This document shows positions 52,270 through 64,000 of a DNA stretch of 64,000 nucleotides, one piece after another. Numbering within the stretch: position 1 is the stretch's first letter; each line of letters opens with the position of its first letter. Source of the stretch: Marinobacter iranensis (GTDB taxonomy: Bacteria > Pseudomonadota > Gammaproteobacteria > Pseudomonadales > Oleiphilaceae); NCBI RefSeq assembly GCF_029207565.1, contig NZ_JANCMW010000009.1, positions 62,001-126,000 on the forward strand, given 5' to 3'. The translations under genes were made by a program, and so were the position numbers. The notes under the pieces were generated by a model. That model did not search any database and was not told the DNA's origin. It saw nothing but the letters and a program-made list of their open reading frames with translations.

Positions 52270-53010
52270 CTATATCAGTTTGCGGATTTCCTTCCACAAC
52301 CGCCGATAAGCATCCGCAGCCGCCGAAGACCGGTCCATCAACTCCACCGGCTGGCCACTCTCACCCATCTTTTCCACGACACTGGCGTTGGGGATAAGAG
52401 CGTTCAGCCCGTTTTCAAGATGCTGTTTTCGATGAATCACCATCTCCCGGTGCAGATTCTTGCGCCGGTCCACCATCGAGAAGAACGGATGTAAACGCCC
52501 GGGTTTGAGTTTCTTGTCTTTAGCGAAGGCCTGAAGTTGATGCCAGCTGTTGAGCGCAAGCCAGGTGGGCACCACTGGCACAAAGACGCCGTCTGCGGTT
52601 TTAAGCACCTGCTCAGACAGCCGCGACATGGAAGGCGGGCAGTCCAGCACCACCAGGCTGGTTTCCTCCGACAGGGGTGCCAGCCAACTCTTGAGGGTAT
52701 TGTTGCTGTCGTCCTTGTCCAGCCGAACATCAAGATTGCGGAAACTGTTATGAGCGGGAATAAAGTCGAGATCAGGGTAGGCACTGGCACGAATAAACTT
52801 GCCAATTGGCGTCTTGCCGTCCATCAATGCAGCCAGTTTGCGGCCTTTCACATCGTCCGTTCCCGCCAGGTACCAGCTCGCTGCCCCCTGTGGGTCCAGA
52901 TCCCATAGCAGGGTGGGGATGCCCGCCTGGCTGGCGAGATAGGCAATGTTTACAGCCGTAGCGGTTTTACCCACACCGCCTTTAAGGCTGTAAAACGCAA
53001 TGATCTTCAT
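52270..53010 (-). CDS. orphan ParA/MinD-type ATPase
   Basis: 246 aa. The deviant Walker A KGGVGKTATAVNIAYLA (about residues 10-26) and DLDPQGAASWYLAG show the ParA family, with DCPPSMSRLSEQVLK as Walker B. No ParB or parS-like gene adjoins it. The real chromosomal parAB would be elsewhere, so this may position a protein cargo instead. It converges on gabT and is divergent from the VC0807-like gene. Confidence 0.9.
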   Translation of the reverse strand: MKIIAFYSLKGGVGKTATAVNIAYLASQAGIPTLLWDLDPQGAASWYLAGTDDVKGRKLAALMDGKTPIGKFIRASAYPDLDFIPAHNSFRNLDVRLDKDDSNNTLKSWLAPLSEETSLVVLDCPPSMSRLSEQVLKTADGVFVPVVPTWLALNSWHQLQAFAKDKKLKPGRLHPFFSMVDRRKNLHREMVIHRKQHLENGLNALIPNASVVEKMGESGQPVELMDRSSAAADAYRRLWKEIRKLI

Positions 53011-53269
53011 GCTTCCTCCTAAAGCCCCGTTGAGATAACGGCTGCAAGCTTAACCGATCCCATTGGCAAACGTGTTGCAGTTACATGACACGTATCGTTT
53101 AACTACATGTTGTTCAGGGACATCTGCAGATGGCGGCCAGGTAGCGCTCACGGTGCCGGCCTGGCCATTCTTCGATTACTGACGGTTTCATCGTATACTG
53201 CCTGACAACTTTTTCGGTATGCTGGACCTCTACTGGCAGCATCACTTCCCCGAACCATCAGGCTGATTT

Positions 53270-54034
53270 ATGACCTCCCCGGAAACCCAGACAACACCGA
53301 CACACAAACCCAGACCCTGGGTGGACCTGCTTGTCAGTATCATTATTCCCTCCATCATTCTTATGAAGCTGAGCGGCGATGAGTACCTGGGCAGTGTTAT
53401 GGCCCTGGTGATCGGGCTCGCCTTTCCATTGGGTTGGGGGTTGTTCGAGTTGGTGCGCTATCGCAAGTACAATTTTATCGCGGTACTGGGCATCATCAGT
53501 GTCGGTCTCACCGGTGGTATCGGGCTGATGGAACTGGACGCCGGCTGGCTGGCCATCAAGGAAGCCGCGGTTCCCGCCGTGATTGGTATTGCAGTGCTGG
53601 TCTCTACGCGCACCAGGTATCCGCTGGTGCGAACGCTGCTATATAACCCGTCCGTGCTGAACGTGGACAAGATCCAGGCTGTTTTGAAAGAACGGGGAAG
53701 CGAGGACGAGTTCGAGGCGCGCCTGCTCAAGGCCAGCTATTTCTTCAGCCTGACCTTCCTGTTTTCCTCCATCATGAATTTCATACTGGCCAAATGGATT
53801 GTCACCAGTCCGTCCGGCACCCAGGCCTTCAATGAAGAGCTGGGAAGAATGACCCTGGTAAGCTATCCGATGATTGCCATCCCGTCGATGATCATGATGA
53901 TCGCGATTTTCTATTACCTGTGGCGTACGATTCGCCGGTTGACTGGCTATACCCTTGAGGATGTCATGGCCCCGCACCTTGCAGACCAGCACGGTGGCAA
54001 ATCCTCGGACTCGTCCTCAGGCAATCGTAATTAA
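53270..54034 (+). CDS. VC0807-family membrane protein
   Basis: 254 aa with about six membrane segments (LLVSIIIPSIILMKLSG; VMALVIGLAFPLGWGLFEL; and later ones), plus a polar tail GGKSSDSSSGNRN. The start and middle (LLYNPSVLNVDKI, ARLLKASYFFSLTFLFSSIMNFILA) match what I recall of the VC0807 group, of unknown function. The ATG at 53270 has no strong ribosome-binding site. It is followed by a bidirectional terminator facing gyrB. Confidence 0.75.
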   Translation: MTSPETQTTPTHKPRPWVDLLVSIIIPSIILMKLSGDEYLGSVMALVIGLAFPLGWGLFELVRYRKYNFIAVLGIISVGLTGGIGLMELDAGWLAIKEAAVPAVIGIAVLVSTRTRYPLVRTLLYNPSVLNVDKIQAVLKERGSEDEFEARLLKASYFFSLTFLFSSIMNFILAKWIVTSPSGTQAFNEELGRMTLVSYPMIAIPSMIMMIAIFYYLWRTIRRLTGYTLEDVMAPHLADQHGGKSSDSSSGNRN

Positions 54035-54080
54035 CCGTTCCCTGGAACCGGAAAATTCAATAAGATATTGAATTAAAAGA

Positions 54081-54108
54081 AAAAAGGCGACCATTTGGTC
54101 GCCTTTTT
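54081..54108. terminator. bidirectional terminator between VC0807-like gene and gyrB
   Basis: A perfect 12-bp stem (AAAAAGGCGACC / GGTCGCCTTTTT) over a four-base loop, with A-run and T-run on the two sides. It fits the convergent genes exactly. Confidence 0.95.
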
Positions 54109-54146
54109 ATTTGCCCTGATACCGGGCGCCAGGAGCATCTGTTTGG

Positions 54147-56633
<2,487 letters not shown>

Positions 56634-56644
56634 TCATCCGGGTT

Positions 56645-57769
56645 TTATTCTTCCGTCAATTTTCCATGTTCCACGTGGAACAATCTGTATTCCGGCATGG
56701 TATGCCGCCATAGTTCCTCAGGTTTGGGCGCCTCTATCGATGTCACGAACACCTGACATCGTAATTCGTAGAGTTTCTGGGCAAGCATTGCCCGGTGGCC
56801 CACGTCCAGTTCCGCATTAATATCATCAAGCAGAAAGGTAACCTGTTTGCCCTGATCACTCAGCACCATGCCTTGAGCAATTTTCATCAGTATGACCAAT
56901 GTTTTCTGCTGGCCCCGGGAGAACGTCTCCGCAACCGGGCGCCCTTGAAACCGTAACCGGATATCCGCCCGGTTCGGGCCATAAAGTGTGTGGCCCATCT
57001 TCTGTTCCTGATCCCGGTGGGAGCGAAGTACCTCGAACAGTGGCTGTGATGAATCCCAGCCGACATAATAGTCAAGCTTGAGCCCATCGACCCAGGGCGC
57101 GTCGATCTCGCCGAGCAAGCTGTAAAAGGCCTTGGTGAACAGCTGAAAGGTGTCCTTCCGGGCTTGTGTCAGACGCTCTGCCAACTCCGTGTATTGTGAG
57201 TCCCAGACCTTCATCAGAGCGTCATCTATTCTACCATTTCTCAGGATCTGATTCCGCTGTGATGTCACTCTTTGACACTGTTGCCAGAGAGATGCAAAGG
57301 AAGGTTCCACGTGGAACACTGCCCAGTCGAGAAACTGTCGACGCTTGCCTGGCCCGCCGGCGACAATATCAAATACTCCAGGGTCGATGACTGAGACGGG
57401 AAGATGCCGGGCCAACGAGGACAAATTACGAACCGCTTCGCCGTCGACCCGCAGCGTGGTTTCCTTGGCAGTCACATCTCTGGCAATCCCCACCCGGTGA
57501 CTGAGTTCATCCGCCGGTGAGGAGCCAACCGTGGCCATACCCTGATCGAGACCGCCAAACACCGTCAGTTTCTGTTGACCATGGCTGACCACGGCCTGGT
57601 GACGACTTACGCGAAATGAACGGCCAAGCCCAAGGTAACCAATGGCTTCCAACACGCTGGTTTTTCCACTTCCATTGGCGCCATACAACAAGTTTATAGA
57701 AGAAGAAAAGCTGACCGGCGCCGGTGAAAGATTGCGGAAGTGTTCCGTTTGAAGTTTAACGAGCGCCAT
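56645..57769 (-). CDS. recF: DNA replication and repair protein RecF
   Basis: 374 aa. An SMC-like ATPase that helps RecA loading at gaps. Walker A is GANGSGKTS (30-38), the signature SRGQQKTLVILMKIA and Walker B VTFLLDDINAELD. It is placed after an ABC1-type kinase rather than directly after dnaN, and a terminator separates the two, so recF likely has its own promoter. Confidence 0.97.
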   Translation of the reverse strand: MALVKLQTEHFRNLSPAPVSFSSSINLLYGANGSGKTSVLEAIGYLGLGRSFRVSRHQAVVSHGQQKLTVFGGLDQGMATVGSSPADELSHRVGIARDVTAKETTLRVDGEAVRNLSSLARHLPVSVIDPGVFDIVAGGPGKRRQFLDWAVFHVEPSFASLWQQCQRVTSQRNQILRNGRIDDALMKVWDSQYTELAERLTQARKDTFQLFTKAFYSLLGEIDAPWVDGLKLDYYVGWDSSQPLFEVLRSHRDQEQKMGHTLYGPNRADIRLRFQGRPVAETFSRGQQKTLVILMKIAQGMVLSDQGKQVTFLLDDINAELDVGHRAMLAQKLYELRCQVFVTSIEAPKPEELWRHTMPEYRLFHVEHGKLTEE

Positions 57770-57806
57770 AGGTCACAATAGGTTATCAGCCTGCCAAAGA
57801 CGGGAA

Positions 57807-57843
57807 CAAAAAAGGCAGCGTGCCGGATCGACGACGCTGCCCC
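57807..57843 (-). terminator. intrinsic terminator after the ABC1-like kinase gene
   Basis: On the minus strand GGCAGCGT pairs with ACGCTGCC across a ~12-base loop, followed by six T. It lies between the kinase gene and recF. Confidence 0.88.
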
Positions 57844-57872
57844 AGTGTACAAAACCTTGTCGTTGAACGCGA

Positions 57873-59150
57873 TTAATGCAGCATGTTCAGGCGCTCGTCC
57901 ATAAACACGTCCATTTCTGGTGCCAGGATATGCACATAACGGTCAAAATACAGGAACTGCTTTAGCAGCAGCGCGAACTCCCGGGGGAAGTGCAGGCCGT
58001 GGCCCTCACCAATCCGCACCATATCCATCAGGATATTGTTTACGTCATCCTCGGCTTGCTCCGCCTGATAGGGAACGTGATCCGGAACCATAGTGTCCAT
58101 CTGTTGGTAAAGGCGCCGCAGGTCATTCGCCAGTTCACTGACCTGGACTTTTTGGTGGGTGATCCCAATACGGATCATGGCATCCGCCATGCCGTCAAAG
58201 TTGCCCACCATTACCGCGGAAATAAAATCACTGACCGCCTGCCAGGTATCCGGGCGTATCCGCCCGACAATGCCAAAATCAATGAACCCGACACGGCCAT
58301 CTTTCAACACCATAAGGTTGCCTGCGTGAACATCTGCGTGGAAAAACTCGCACTGGGTCAGGCTGGAGAACCAGGTATTCATCGCGGTGATCAACGTGCG
58401 CTCCGGATCCCGCGCGTAACCGCGAATACTCTCCAGGTCCGTCAGCGGCACACCGTGGAAGCGCTCCATGGTGAGGATACGGCGGGTGCTGCAGCTCTCG
58501 TAGACCCGGGGAACAGTGGCGTCCTCATTGTGGGTATTATGGAGAAACTCCCGGAACACCTTGAGATTGTTCGCCTCCTTGATGAAGTCGCATTCCTCCA
58601 TCATGGTGCGCTGGATTTCTTCAACAATTCCGGACATCGACGTCCAGGACAGTTTTGGCGCCAGTGTCTCCAGAACTTTCGCGGACAGGTACAGGAAGTT
58701 GAGATCGGTCAGCAGGATGTTCTCCACGCCCGGCTTCTGTACCTTGATCACCACGTCCTCACCGGTAACCAGTTTCGCGGCATGCACCTGTGCGATGGAT
58801 GCCGAGGCCAGTGCCACCGGGTCAATGTCGGAATACACCTCCTCGATAGGACGGCCGAGTTCATCCCGAATGATTTTCCTGATCACGCTGAATGGCAAAC
58901 TGGGCGTACGGTCCAGGCAGTACTGGAATTCCTCAACGTACTCCTTGGGGAAAAACGTCGGGGAACTGGCAATGAACTGGCCCAGCTTGATGTAGGTGGC
59001 ACCCAGGGACTCAAAGGTCTGCCGTAGCAGGCGCGGAGCCGGAGGGCGGTCGCCGCGAACCCAGTTCACCCCGGTTCGCCCGAGCACCGACAAGGTCTGA
59101 CCGATTCGAAATGCACCCTTGAGGCTGTTTGTCACCGTTCCCATGAACAT
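57873..59150 (-). CDS. ABC1/UbiB/AarF-family atypical kinase
   Basis: 425 aa. The family KxGQ motif is in YIKLGQF (Lys55-Gln58), the alanine-rich loop in ALASASIAQVHAA, the ATP lysine in VVIKVQKPG (Lys136), the catalytic loop HADVHAGNLMV and the metal aspartate DFGIVG. No clear C-terminal membrane helices, unlike UbiB itself. Such proteins act in quinone or lipid metabolism, but this paralogue's role is unknown. AAAGGAAG precedes the ATG. It interrupts the classic dnaA-dnaN-recF order. Confidence 0.92.
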   Translation of the reverse strand: MFMGTVTNSLKGAFRIGQTLSVLGRTGVNWVRGDRPPAPRLLRQTFESLGATYIKLGQFIASSPTFFPKEYVEEFQYCLDRTPSLPFSVIRKIIRDELGRPIEEVYSDIDPVALASASIAQVHAAKLVTGEDVVIKVQKPGVENILLTDLNFLYLSAKVLETLAPKLSWTSMSGIVEEIQRTMMEECDFIKEANNLKVFREFLHNTHNEDATVPRVYESCSTRRILTMERFHGVPLTDLESIRGYARDPERTLITAMNTWFSSLTQCEFFHADVHAGNLMVLKDGRVGFIDFGIVGRIRPDTWQAVSDFISAVMVGNFDGMADAMIRIGITHQKVQVSELANDLRRLYQQMDTMVPDHVPYQAEQAEDDVNNILMDMVRIGEGHGLHFPREFALLLKQFLYFDRYVHILAPEMDVFMDERLNMLH

Positions 59151-59193
59151 CTTCCTTTCTGAACCAGTAAATATCTACCCAGCGACCCTCCGT

Positions 59194-60297
59194 TTACAGC
59201 CGCATGGGCATGACCACATAAAGACAGCGATTGTCGTTCGGGGCTTCGATCAATGCACTGCTGTTGGGATTAGCGAGCGTGATCTTGACCTGATCCTCGT
59301 CCAGCGCATTCATCACGTCCACAAGATAGCCTACATTAAAGCCGATCTGCAGTGATTCGCCCTGGTACTCCACCGGAAGCGCGTCTTCGGCCTGTTCCTG
59401 GTCCGGGTTGTTGGCGAACACCTGGAGTTCGTTGGGCGCCAGGTTCAGGCGTACTCCGCGAATATTTTCATGGGACAGGATACCGGCGCGCTGAAGTGTG
59501 TTCTTCAATGTGGCGCGGTCTGCCAGTACGATCTTGTCGCCACCACGGGGAATCACCCGGTTGTAGTCGGGAAACTTGCCTTCGATCAGTTTGGAGGTAA
59601 ACGTATAGGAACCGACCGTCGCACGCAGGTGATTGTCTCCGATCACCAGGGTGACTGGCGTTTCCACGTCGTCCAGCAACCGAGCCAGTTCCAGTACACC
59701 CTTACGGGGTACAATCACCTGGCGGGGCTCCGCGCACCCGGTTGGCAAATCAAAATGCGCCATGGCCAGGCGATGGCCGTCGGTAGCCACCGTACGCACA
59801 TGATCCTTGTCCACTTCCAGCAACAGGCCATTCAGGTAGTAACGAACATCCTGTTGCGCCATGGCGAAGGCTGTAGCGTCGAACATACGGCTGAGTTCCT
59901 TCTGGGGCAGCTCGAGGCTGAAACTCTCGGCATCGTCCTCCACGTTGGGGAAGTGTTCCGCCGGCAACGTTGACAGGGTGAAATGGCTGGCTCCGCAACG
60001 CAGGTGCAGCCGATCACCTTCCAGGCCCAGTTCGATGGGGGCCTCATCACCCAGCGCCCGACAGATATCGGACAGCTTCCGGGCCGGTACCGTGATCCGC
60101 CCGGGCTGGTCCACATGTACCGGTGAAACCCGGCCAACCAGTTCCACTTCCATATTGGTTCCGGTCAGCGTGAGGGTATTATCCTCCGCGACCAGCAATA
60201 CGTTGGACAGTACCGGCATTGTCTGTTTTCGCTCCACCACACCGGCAATGGACTGCAGGGGGGTAAGCAGAGATTCTCGGCTGATCGTCAGTTTCAT
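59194..60297 (-). CDS. dnaN: DNA polymerase III beta sliding clamp
   Basis: 367 aa, E. coli size (366). Three DNA-clamp folds; the start MKLTISRESLLTPLQSIAG and the hydrophobic pocket region near the C-terminus (LYVVMPMRL at the end) are typical. I take ATG 60297; an ATG 12 bases upstream (60309) is possible but neither has a strong ribosome-binding site. It follows dnaA and precedes the ABC1-like kinase gene. Confidence 0.99.
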   Translation of the reverse strand: MKLTISRESLLTPLQSIAGVVERKQTMPVLSNVLLVAEDNTLTLTGTNMEVELVGRVSPVHVDQPGRITVPARKLSDICRALGDEAPIELGLEGDRLHLRCGASHFTLSTLPAEHFPNVEDDAESFSLELPQKELSRMFDATAFAMAQQDVRYYLNGLLLEVDKDHVRTVATDGHRLAMAHFDLPTGCAEPRQVIVPRKGVLELARLLDDVETPVTLVIGDNHLRATVGSYTFTSKLIEGKFPDYNRVIPRGGDKIVLADRATLKNTLQRAGILSHENIRGVRLNLAPNELQVFANNPDQEQAEDALPVEYQGESLQIGFNVGYLVDVMNALDEDQVKITLANPNSSALIEAPNDNRCLYVVMPMRL

Positions 60298-60351
60298 GGC
60301 ACTCAGCATTCTTTTTTGGAAGGTGAATGTTTATTGGCTGCCGCAACCCGG

Positions 60352-61797
60352 TCAGGTTGTCAGTAACCGCATAAAGTTCTGATAATCCTCACGGATACCC
60401 GGATCCGTTTCCTGCAGCTCTATAATCTTCTTGCAGGCATGCAATACCGTGGTGTGATCACGGCCACCAAACGCATCGCCGATTTCCGGCAGGCTGTGAT
60501 TGGTCAGTTCCTTGGCCAGGGACATGGCAACCTGCCTTGGCCGGGTCACGGTGCGGGTGCGCCGTTTTGATAGCAGGTCGGCCACCTTGATCTTGTAATA
60601 CTCCGCCACCGTGCGCTGGATATTGTCAATGCTGACTTGCTTCTCATGCAGTGCCAGCAGGTCCTTGAGGCTTTCGCGGATAAACGGCGGGGTGATCTCC
60701 GAGCCGGTGAAGTGAGCATTCGCTATCACCAAACGCAGCGCCCCTTCTAGTTCCCGGACGTTAGACCGAATCTTCTGGGCAATGAAAAACGCCGCCTCGC
60801 TGCTGAGTTTGACGTTCACCTGCTCCGCCTTTTTCATCAGGATGGCCACCCGGGTTTCCAGTTCCGGCGGCTCCACCATGACGGTCAGCCCCCAACCAAA
60901 ACGGGACTTGAGGCGCTCTTCCATATCCACAATTTCTTTCGGAAAGCGATCACAGGTGACAATAACCTGCTGCCCACCCTCCAGCAATGCATTGAAGGTA
61001 TGGAAAAATTCCTCTTGGGAGCGCTCCTTGCGGGCGAAGAACTGAATATCGTCGATCAGCAACGCATCCACTGAGCGATAATAGCGCTTGAACTCATTGA
61101 TCGCGTTGAGCTGGAGCGCCTTGACCATATCGGCCACGAAACGTTCAGAACGCAGATAGGCCACTTTGGCCCTTGGGTTGCGGCGAACAATGTCATTGCC
61201 GATGGCATGCATCAGGTGGGTTTTACCCAGGCCAACGCCGCCATACAGAAACAGAGGGTTATAGGCGCCACCGGGATTCTCCGCCACCTGCATGGACGCC
61301 GCCCGGGCCAGCTGGTTGGATTTACCTTCAACAAAGGTATCAAAGGTAAAGCCCTCATTGAGAAAGCTCTGGTGCTTGATGTCACCTTCAACCTGGACCG
61401 ACCGTCGCTCGCCCGAGTTCTTCGCCCTTACCGTTGGCGTCGTCGCAGCAACGCCCTTTTCCTCTTCCGTCACCCGGCTTCCAGTTTCTTCATGTTCAGC
61501 CGCCACACCGCTGACCGCATTTTCAGAACGAACCACCAGGTCGGAAGACCTCGGTGCCGAGCCTACCTTCATGTCGATCCGCGGCGCCTGGCCCCCGTGG
61601 AGATCTTTTAATACTTCTTCAATTCGTCTGAGGTATTTTTCATTGACCCAGTCCATCACGAAACGGTTGGGCGCAAACAGCATCAACTGGCCCTCGCGGT
61701 GATCAGATTGCAGGGGTCTCAGCCAGGTATTGAATTGCTGGGCGGGAAACTCGTCCCGGAGTACTTCCAGACACTGATGCCATATGTTGTTCGGCAC
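60352..61797 (-). CDS. dnaA: chromosomal replication initiator DnaA
   Basis: 481 aa. Domain I (1-80) and a variable linker are followed by the AAA+ domain with GGVGLGKTH (186-194) and LLIDDIQFF, then the C-terminal DNA-binding helix-turn-helix with [13 protein letters not shown]. The start is a GTG at 61797 with GGAGG ten bases upstream. Divergent from rpmH across oriC. Confidence 0.99.
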   Translation of the reverse strand: MPNNIWHQCLEVLRDEFPAQQFNTWLRPLQSDHREGQLMLFAPNRFVMDWVNEKYLRRIEEVLKDLHGGQAPRIDMKVGSAPRSSDLVVRSENAVSGVAAEHEETGSRVTEEEKGVAATTPTVRAKNSGERRSVQVEGDIKHQSFLNEGFTFDTFVEGKSNQLARAASMQVAENPGGAYNPLFLYGGVGLGKTHLMHAIGNDIVRRNPRAKVAYLRSERFVADMVKALQLNAINEFKRYYRSVDALLIDDIQFFARKERSQEEFFHTFNALLEGGQQVIVTCDRFPKEIVDMEERLKSRFGWGLTVMVEPPELETRVAILMKKAEQVNVKLSSEAAFFIAQKIRSNVRELEGALRLVIANAHFTGSEITPPFIRESLKDLLALHEKQVSIDNIQRTVAEYYKIKVADLLSKRRTRTVTRPRQVAMSLAKELTNHSLPEIGDAFGGRDHTTVLHACKKIIELQETDPGIREDYQNFMRLLTT

Positions 61798-62440
61798 GAC
61801 AGTCTTGCCTCCGATGCCTCAGAAATTTCTCGTCACGGATCTCCATGACCCGACGAAAGAGATGACCAAGGATTCTAACCTGAGCACCTCCCAAGTGAAA
61901 GAGCCAAAACCATTTAATGAACAGCCTGTGGAAATTTATTTTCTTATATTTCAAATTTTTACAGACTTACCTACAGGCTTGTGTACAGAAAATAAGGCAA
62001 CAGAAAGTTACCCACAGCCATGTGTGCACAAAGCGCCTTCAACCCTGTGGATGACACCCTAATCTTCCGTGGATAAGTCCCGCTCTGAGGACAACCTCAA
62101 GTTACCCACATTTCCTGCCTCGGATATACACAGGCCTCATGCCCACTTCTCAACCGCTTTGTACAGTCCGCAATTCCCTGTTTTCGAGCCAGTTTCATCA
62201 ATTGTCCACAGAAAACAGCCTGCGTAATAACAGTAATAATAGTCTTTAAAGAGAATACAAAAAGACCTAATGAATTAGTTACTGAGACCTCACACCGCCC
62301 CTCCAGCAAATAACCCTGGCCCACACTGCGATAACCATTGAATTCCCTGGCCACATTGCATAGAATGCCGCTCCTGTTTTGGCTGTTCATTTTCCAGCCA
62401 ACCATTGAATTTCCAATACCTGTAATGTGAGATCGACACC
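61798..62440. other. probable chromosomal origin oriC
   Basis: 643 bases between dnaA and rpmH without a gene. Seven DnaA-box-like sites: TGTGGAAAT 61927-61935, TTACCCACA 62008-62016 and 62102-62110, TGTGGATGA 62046-62054, CGTGGATAA 62068-62076, ATATACACA 62124-62132 and TTGTCCACA 62202-62210. None is a perfect TTATCCACA. AT-rich stretches lie at 61932-61965 and 62219-62280, candidate unwinding regions. The location and clustering make oriC very likely. Confidence 0.85.
62338..62366 (+). promoter_or_regulatory. promoter of rpmH-rnpA
   Basis: TTGAAT (62338-62343), 17-bp spacer, TAGAAT (62361-62366). Expected start near 62373, giving a ~68-base leader before rpmH. Confidence 0.65.
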
Positions 62441-62575
62441 ATGAAAAGAACGTTTCAACCAAGCGTACTGAAGCGTAAGCGCGTTCACGGATTTCGTGCC
62501 CGCATGGCTACTGCCAACGGCCGTAAGGTAATTTCCCGTCGTCGTGCGAAGGGCCGTGCCCGTCTGTCTGCATAA
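62441..62575 (+). CDS. rpmH: 50S ribosomal protein L34
   Basis: 44 aa, very basic: [18 protein letters not shown], then [16 protein letters not shown] to the end. Full length for L34. It is followed after 15 bases by rnpA, the usual pair. Too short for many ORF cut-offs but unmistakable. Confidence 0.99.
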   Translation: MKRTFQPSVLKRKRVHGFRARMATANGRKVISRRRAKGRARLSA

Positions 62576-62590
62576 GACACTGACCGCCTG

Positions 62591-62998
62591 ATGAAGGCTT
62601 TGACCTTTCCAAAATCGTCCCGGCTGCTCAAGCCCAGTGATTACGGCAAAGTCTTCGATGATGTACAGCTCAGGGTTCCACACCGGAATTTCCTGATTCT
62701 GGCGACGCCCAATTCTCTCGGGTACGCCAGGATCGGGCTGGTGTTTTCAAAGAAGAACCTCAAACTGGCGGTGCAGCGCAATCGCGTAAAACGCCGGGTT
62801 CGGGAGACATTCAGGCATCAGAGGGACTATCCAGCCCTGGATATTGTCGTTCTTGGAAGGAAAGGGTTGGCCGAGCTTGATAATCAAATGCTCAATGCTA
62901 CCCTGACGGAGCTCTGGACGCGCCTCAGAAAAAAGAACCGTCAACTCCAGAAACCAACCACATCGGAACTTTCCGGTACCGGCAAAGGAACGGGTTAA
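62591..62998 (+). CDS. rnpA: ribonuclease P protein component
   Basis: 135 aa. The basic RNA-binding signature [13 protein letters not shown] (about residues 58-70) and the start [17 protein letters not shown] are typical. It binds the RNase P RNA for tRNA 5' maturation. Its TAA overlaps the yidD ATG by one base. Confidence 0.97.
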   Translation: MKALTFPKSSRLLKPSDYGKVFDDVQLRVPHRNFLILATPNSLGYARIGLVFSKKNLKLAVQRNRVKRRVRETFRHQRDYPALDIVVLGRKGLAELDNQMLNATLTELWTRLRKKNRQLQKPTTSELSGTGKGTG

Positions 62999-63291
62999 TG
63001 CGCAAACTGTTGCTCCTGCCCATCCGAGTCTACCAGTACGCAATCAGCCCGATGATGGCCAGCCACTGCCGTCACTATCCCACCTGTTCCCAATACGCTG
63101 TCGAAGCCATTACCACCCATGGCGCCGCCAAAGGACTTTTTCTTTCAGTGAAACGTCTTCTGAGGTGTCATCCATGGGCAAAAGGCGGTTATGATCCCGT
63201 TCCGGGCACTGACGTCTGCAACGAGGTAACAGCCTCCATCTGCTGCGGGCCGGCCAGCCAAACCCATAACACTAACCAGACCAAACAGTAA
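62998..63291 (+). CDS. yidD: membrane protein insertion efficiency factor YidD
   Basis: 97 aa. The N-terminal amphipathic helix ([16 protein letters not shown]) and the cysteine/proline pattern [16 protein letters not shown], then [17 protein letters not shown], are complete. It assists YidC-dependent insertion. A polar tail with extra cysteines ([12 protein letters not shown]) extends beyond the domain. Confidence 0.96.
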   Translation: MRKLLLLPIRVYQYAISPMMASHCRHYPTCSQYAVEAITTHGAAKGLFLSVKRLLRCHPWAKGGYDPVPGTDVCNEVTASICCGPASQTHNTNQTKQ

Positions 63292-63295
63292 GTTT

Positions 63296-64000
63296 ATGGA
63301 TATTCAACGCATTGTATTATTTGCCGGCCTTGCCATTGTCAGTTACATGATGGTGCTTGCCTGGAACGAAGACTATAACCAGCCGCAGACAGGGCAAGCC
63401 ATTGAGCAGGTGAACACAACCACCCAGCCGGCTGCCAGCGATGGCATGACGCTGCCTGCTGAGTCCTCCACCGGGTCCGATGCCTCCGGGGAGGAGTTCA
63501 CAACCCCGGAAGGTGACAGCCAGGCAATTGCCAGCGCCGAAAGCGGCTCCGTCGATGTCAGCGACCAACTGATTACCGTCCGTACCGATGTCTATGAGCT
63601 TAAAATCGACCGGGTCGGCGGTAACCTGATTGAAAGCTCCCTGCTACAATATGATCGTTCACTGGACAGTGAAGAGTCACTGAGGTTGCTGACCAACACC
63701 AGCACCCGCACCTACATCATGGAAAGCGGGCTGATTGGCCGTGATGGAATTGACAGCAAACGGAACGATGGTGCACCGGTTTACAACACTTCAGCAACAG
63801 AGTTTGAACTTCAGGAAGGTGAAAATACCCTTACTGTCGATCTCACCTATACCACCGATAACAACATAGAAATCACCAAGCAATACCTCTTCAGCCGTGA
63901 CAGCTATGAGATTGATGTTCGATATCTGATCAACAACCAGTCCGATAGTACCTGGAAAGCGAACATGACCGGCAAGATTGTTCGTGATCAGTCACCGGAT
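63296..64000 (+). CDS. yidC: membrane protein insertase YidC, 5' part
   Basis: 235 codons to the window edge; the gene continues beyond it. The N-terminal membrane helix (IVLFAGLAIVSYMMVLAW) and start of the periplasmic P1 beta-domain (ITVRTDVYELKIDRVGGNLI) are seen, with a Thr/Ser/Glu-rich linker between. The insertase domain is outside. It starts four bases after yidD. Confidence 0.97.
   Translation, partial: MDIQRIVLFAGLAIVSYMMVLAWNEDYNQPQTGQAIEQVNTTTQPAASDGMTLPAESSTGSDASGEEFTTPEGDSQAIASAESGSVDVSDQLITVRTDVYELKIDRVGGNLIESSLLQYDRSLDSEESLRLLTNTSTRTYIMESGLIGRDGIDSKRNDGAPVYNTSATEFELQEGENTLTVDLTYTTDNNIEITKQYLFSRDSYEIDVRYLINNQSDSTWKANMTGKIVRDQSPD

Noticed and set aside
57990..59027. 345-codon plus frame over the ABC1-like kinase
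   Set aside because: Antisense shadow; the minus frame holds all kinase motifs.

Overview
This window is a chromosomal segment around the replication origin of a gammaproteobacterium, most likely Marinobacter or a close relative. The reasons are the gene order rpmH-rnpA-yidD-yidC / dnaA-dnaN-recF-gyrB, the linked glyQS, trkA-rsmB-fmt-def-LysM and dprA-tsaC-hemF-aroE blocks (the Pseudomonas-type origin neighbourhood), an ectoine synthase typical of halophiles, an aa3 oxidase cluster in Pseudomonas order, PA4642-like and YheV-like proteins, and a fairly GC-rich base composition judged by eye. No plasmid, prophage, CRISPR array or transposase gene was seen.

Layout. 1-3.4 kb: end of a DUF2868 gene, its DUF3482 GTPase partner, a lone ectoine synthase and an MFS exporter. 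3.5-9.5 kb: ornithine-type decarboxylase behind a possible attenuator, an ATP-grasp ligase, an eIF2B-like protein and helicase HrpB. 9.9-18.1 kb: the cytochrome c oxidase cluster (SCO, CyoE, CtaA, CxxxC protein, SURF1, DUF2909, subunits III, I and II), without a Cox11 gene. 18.2-28 kb: MATE exporter, small membrane and unknown proteins, YuiF-type antiporter, YheV, oligopeptidase A, gamma carbonic anhydrase, a membrane sulfatase-like protein and Hsp20. 28.4-35.2 kb: PA4642-like protein, a PomAB-type stator pair, AroE, HemF, TsaC, DprA and a LysM protein. 35.6-43.1 kb: Def-Fmt-RsmB-TrkA and GlyQS. 43.2-54 kb: tRNA-Pro(CGG) and an accessory stretch (membrane-anchored beta-helix protein, EAL protein, two divergent ABC exporters, GabT, orphan ParA, VC0807-like protein). 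54-64 kb: gyrB, recF, an inserted ABC1/UbiB-family kinase, dnaN, dnaA, oriC, rpmH, rnpA, yidD and the start of yidC.

The most unusual material lies between genes. Seven long palindromes share one invariant core (GTCTGAGCGNAGCGAGTTC), but their arms differ in sequence while each stays self-complementary. Six of them form three inverted pairs enclosed by outer inverted repeats, giving composite units of about 330-390 bp. A second family (two near-perfect 27-28 bp inverted repeats with related loops) sits in two divergent promoter regions, and one REP-like pair lies beside yheV/prlC. Other points to check are an apparent ATT start codon behind a perfect Shine-Dalgarno in an ABC exporter, the absence of cox11 from the oxidase cluster, a kinase gene plus terminator splitting dnaN from recF, and an oriC whose DnaA boxes are all off-consensus.

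All calls come from reading the sequence and recalling protein families; no database search was run.
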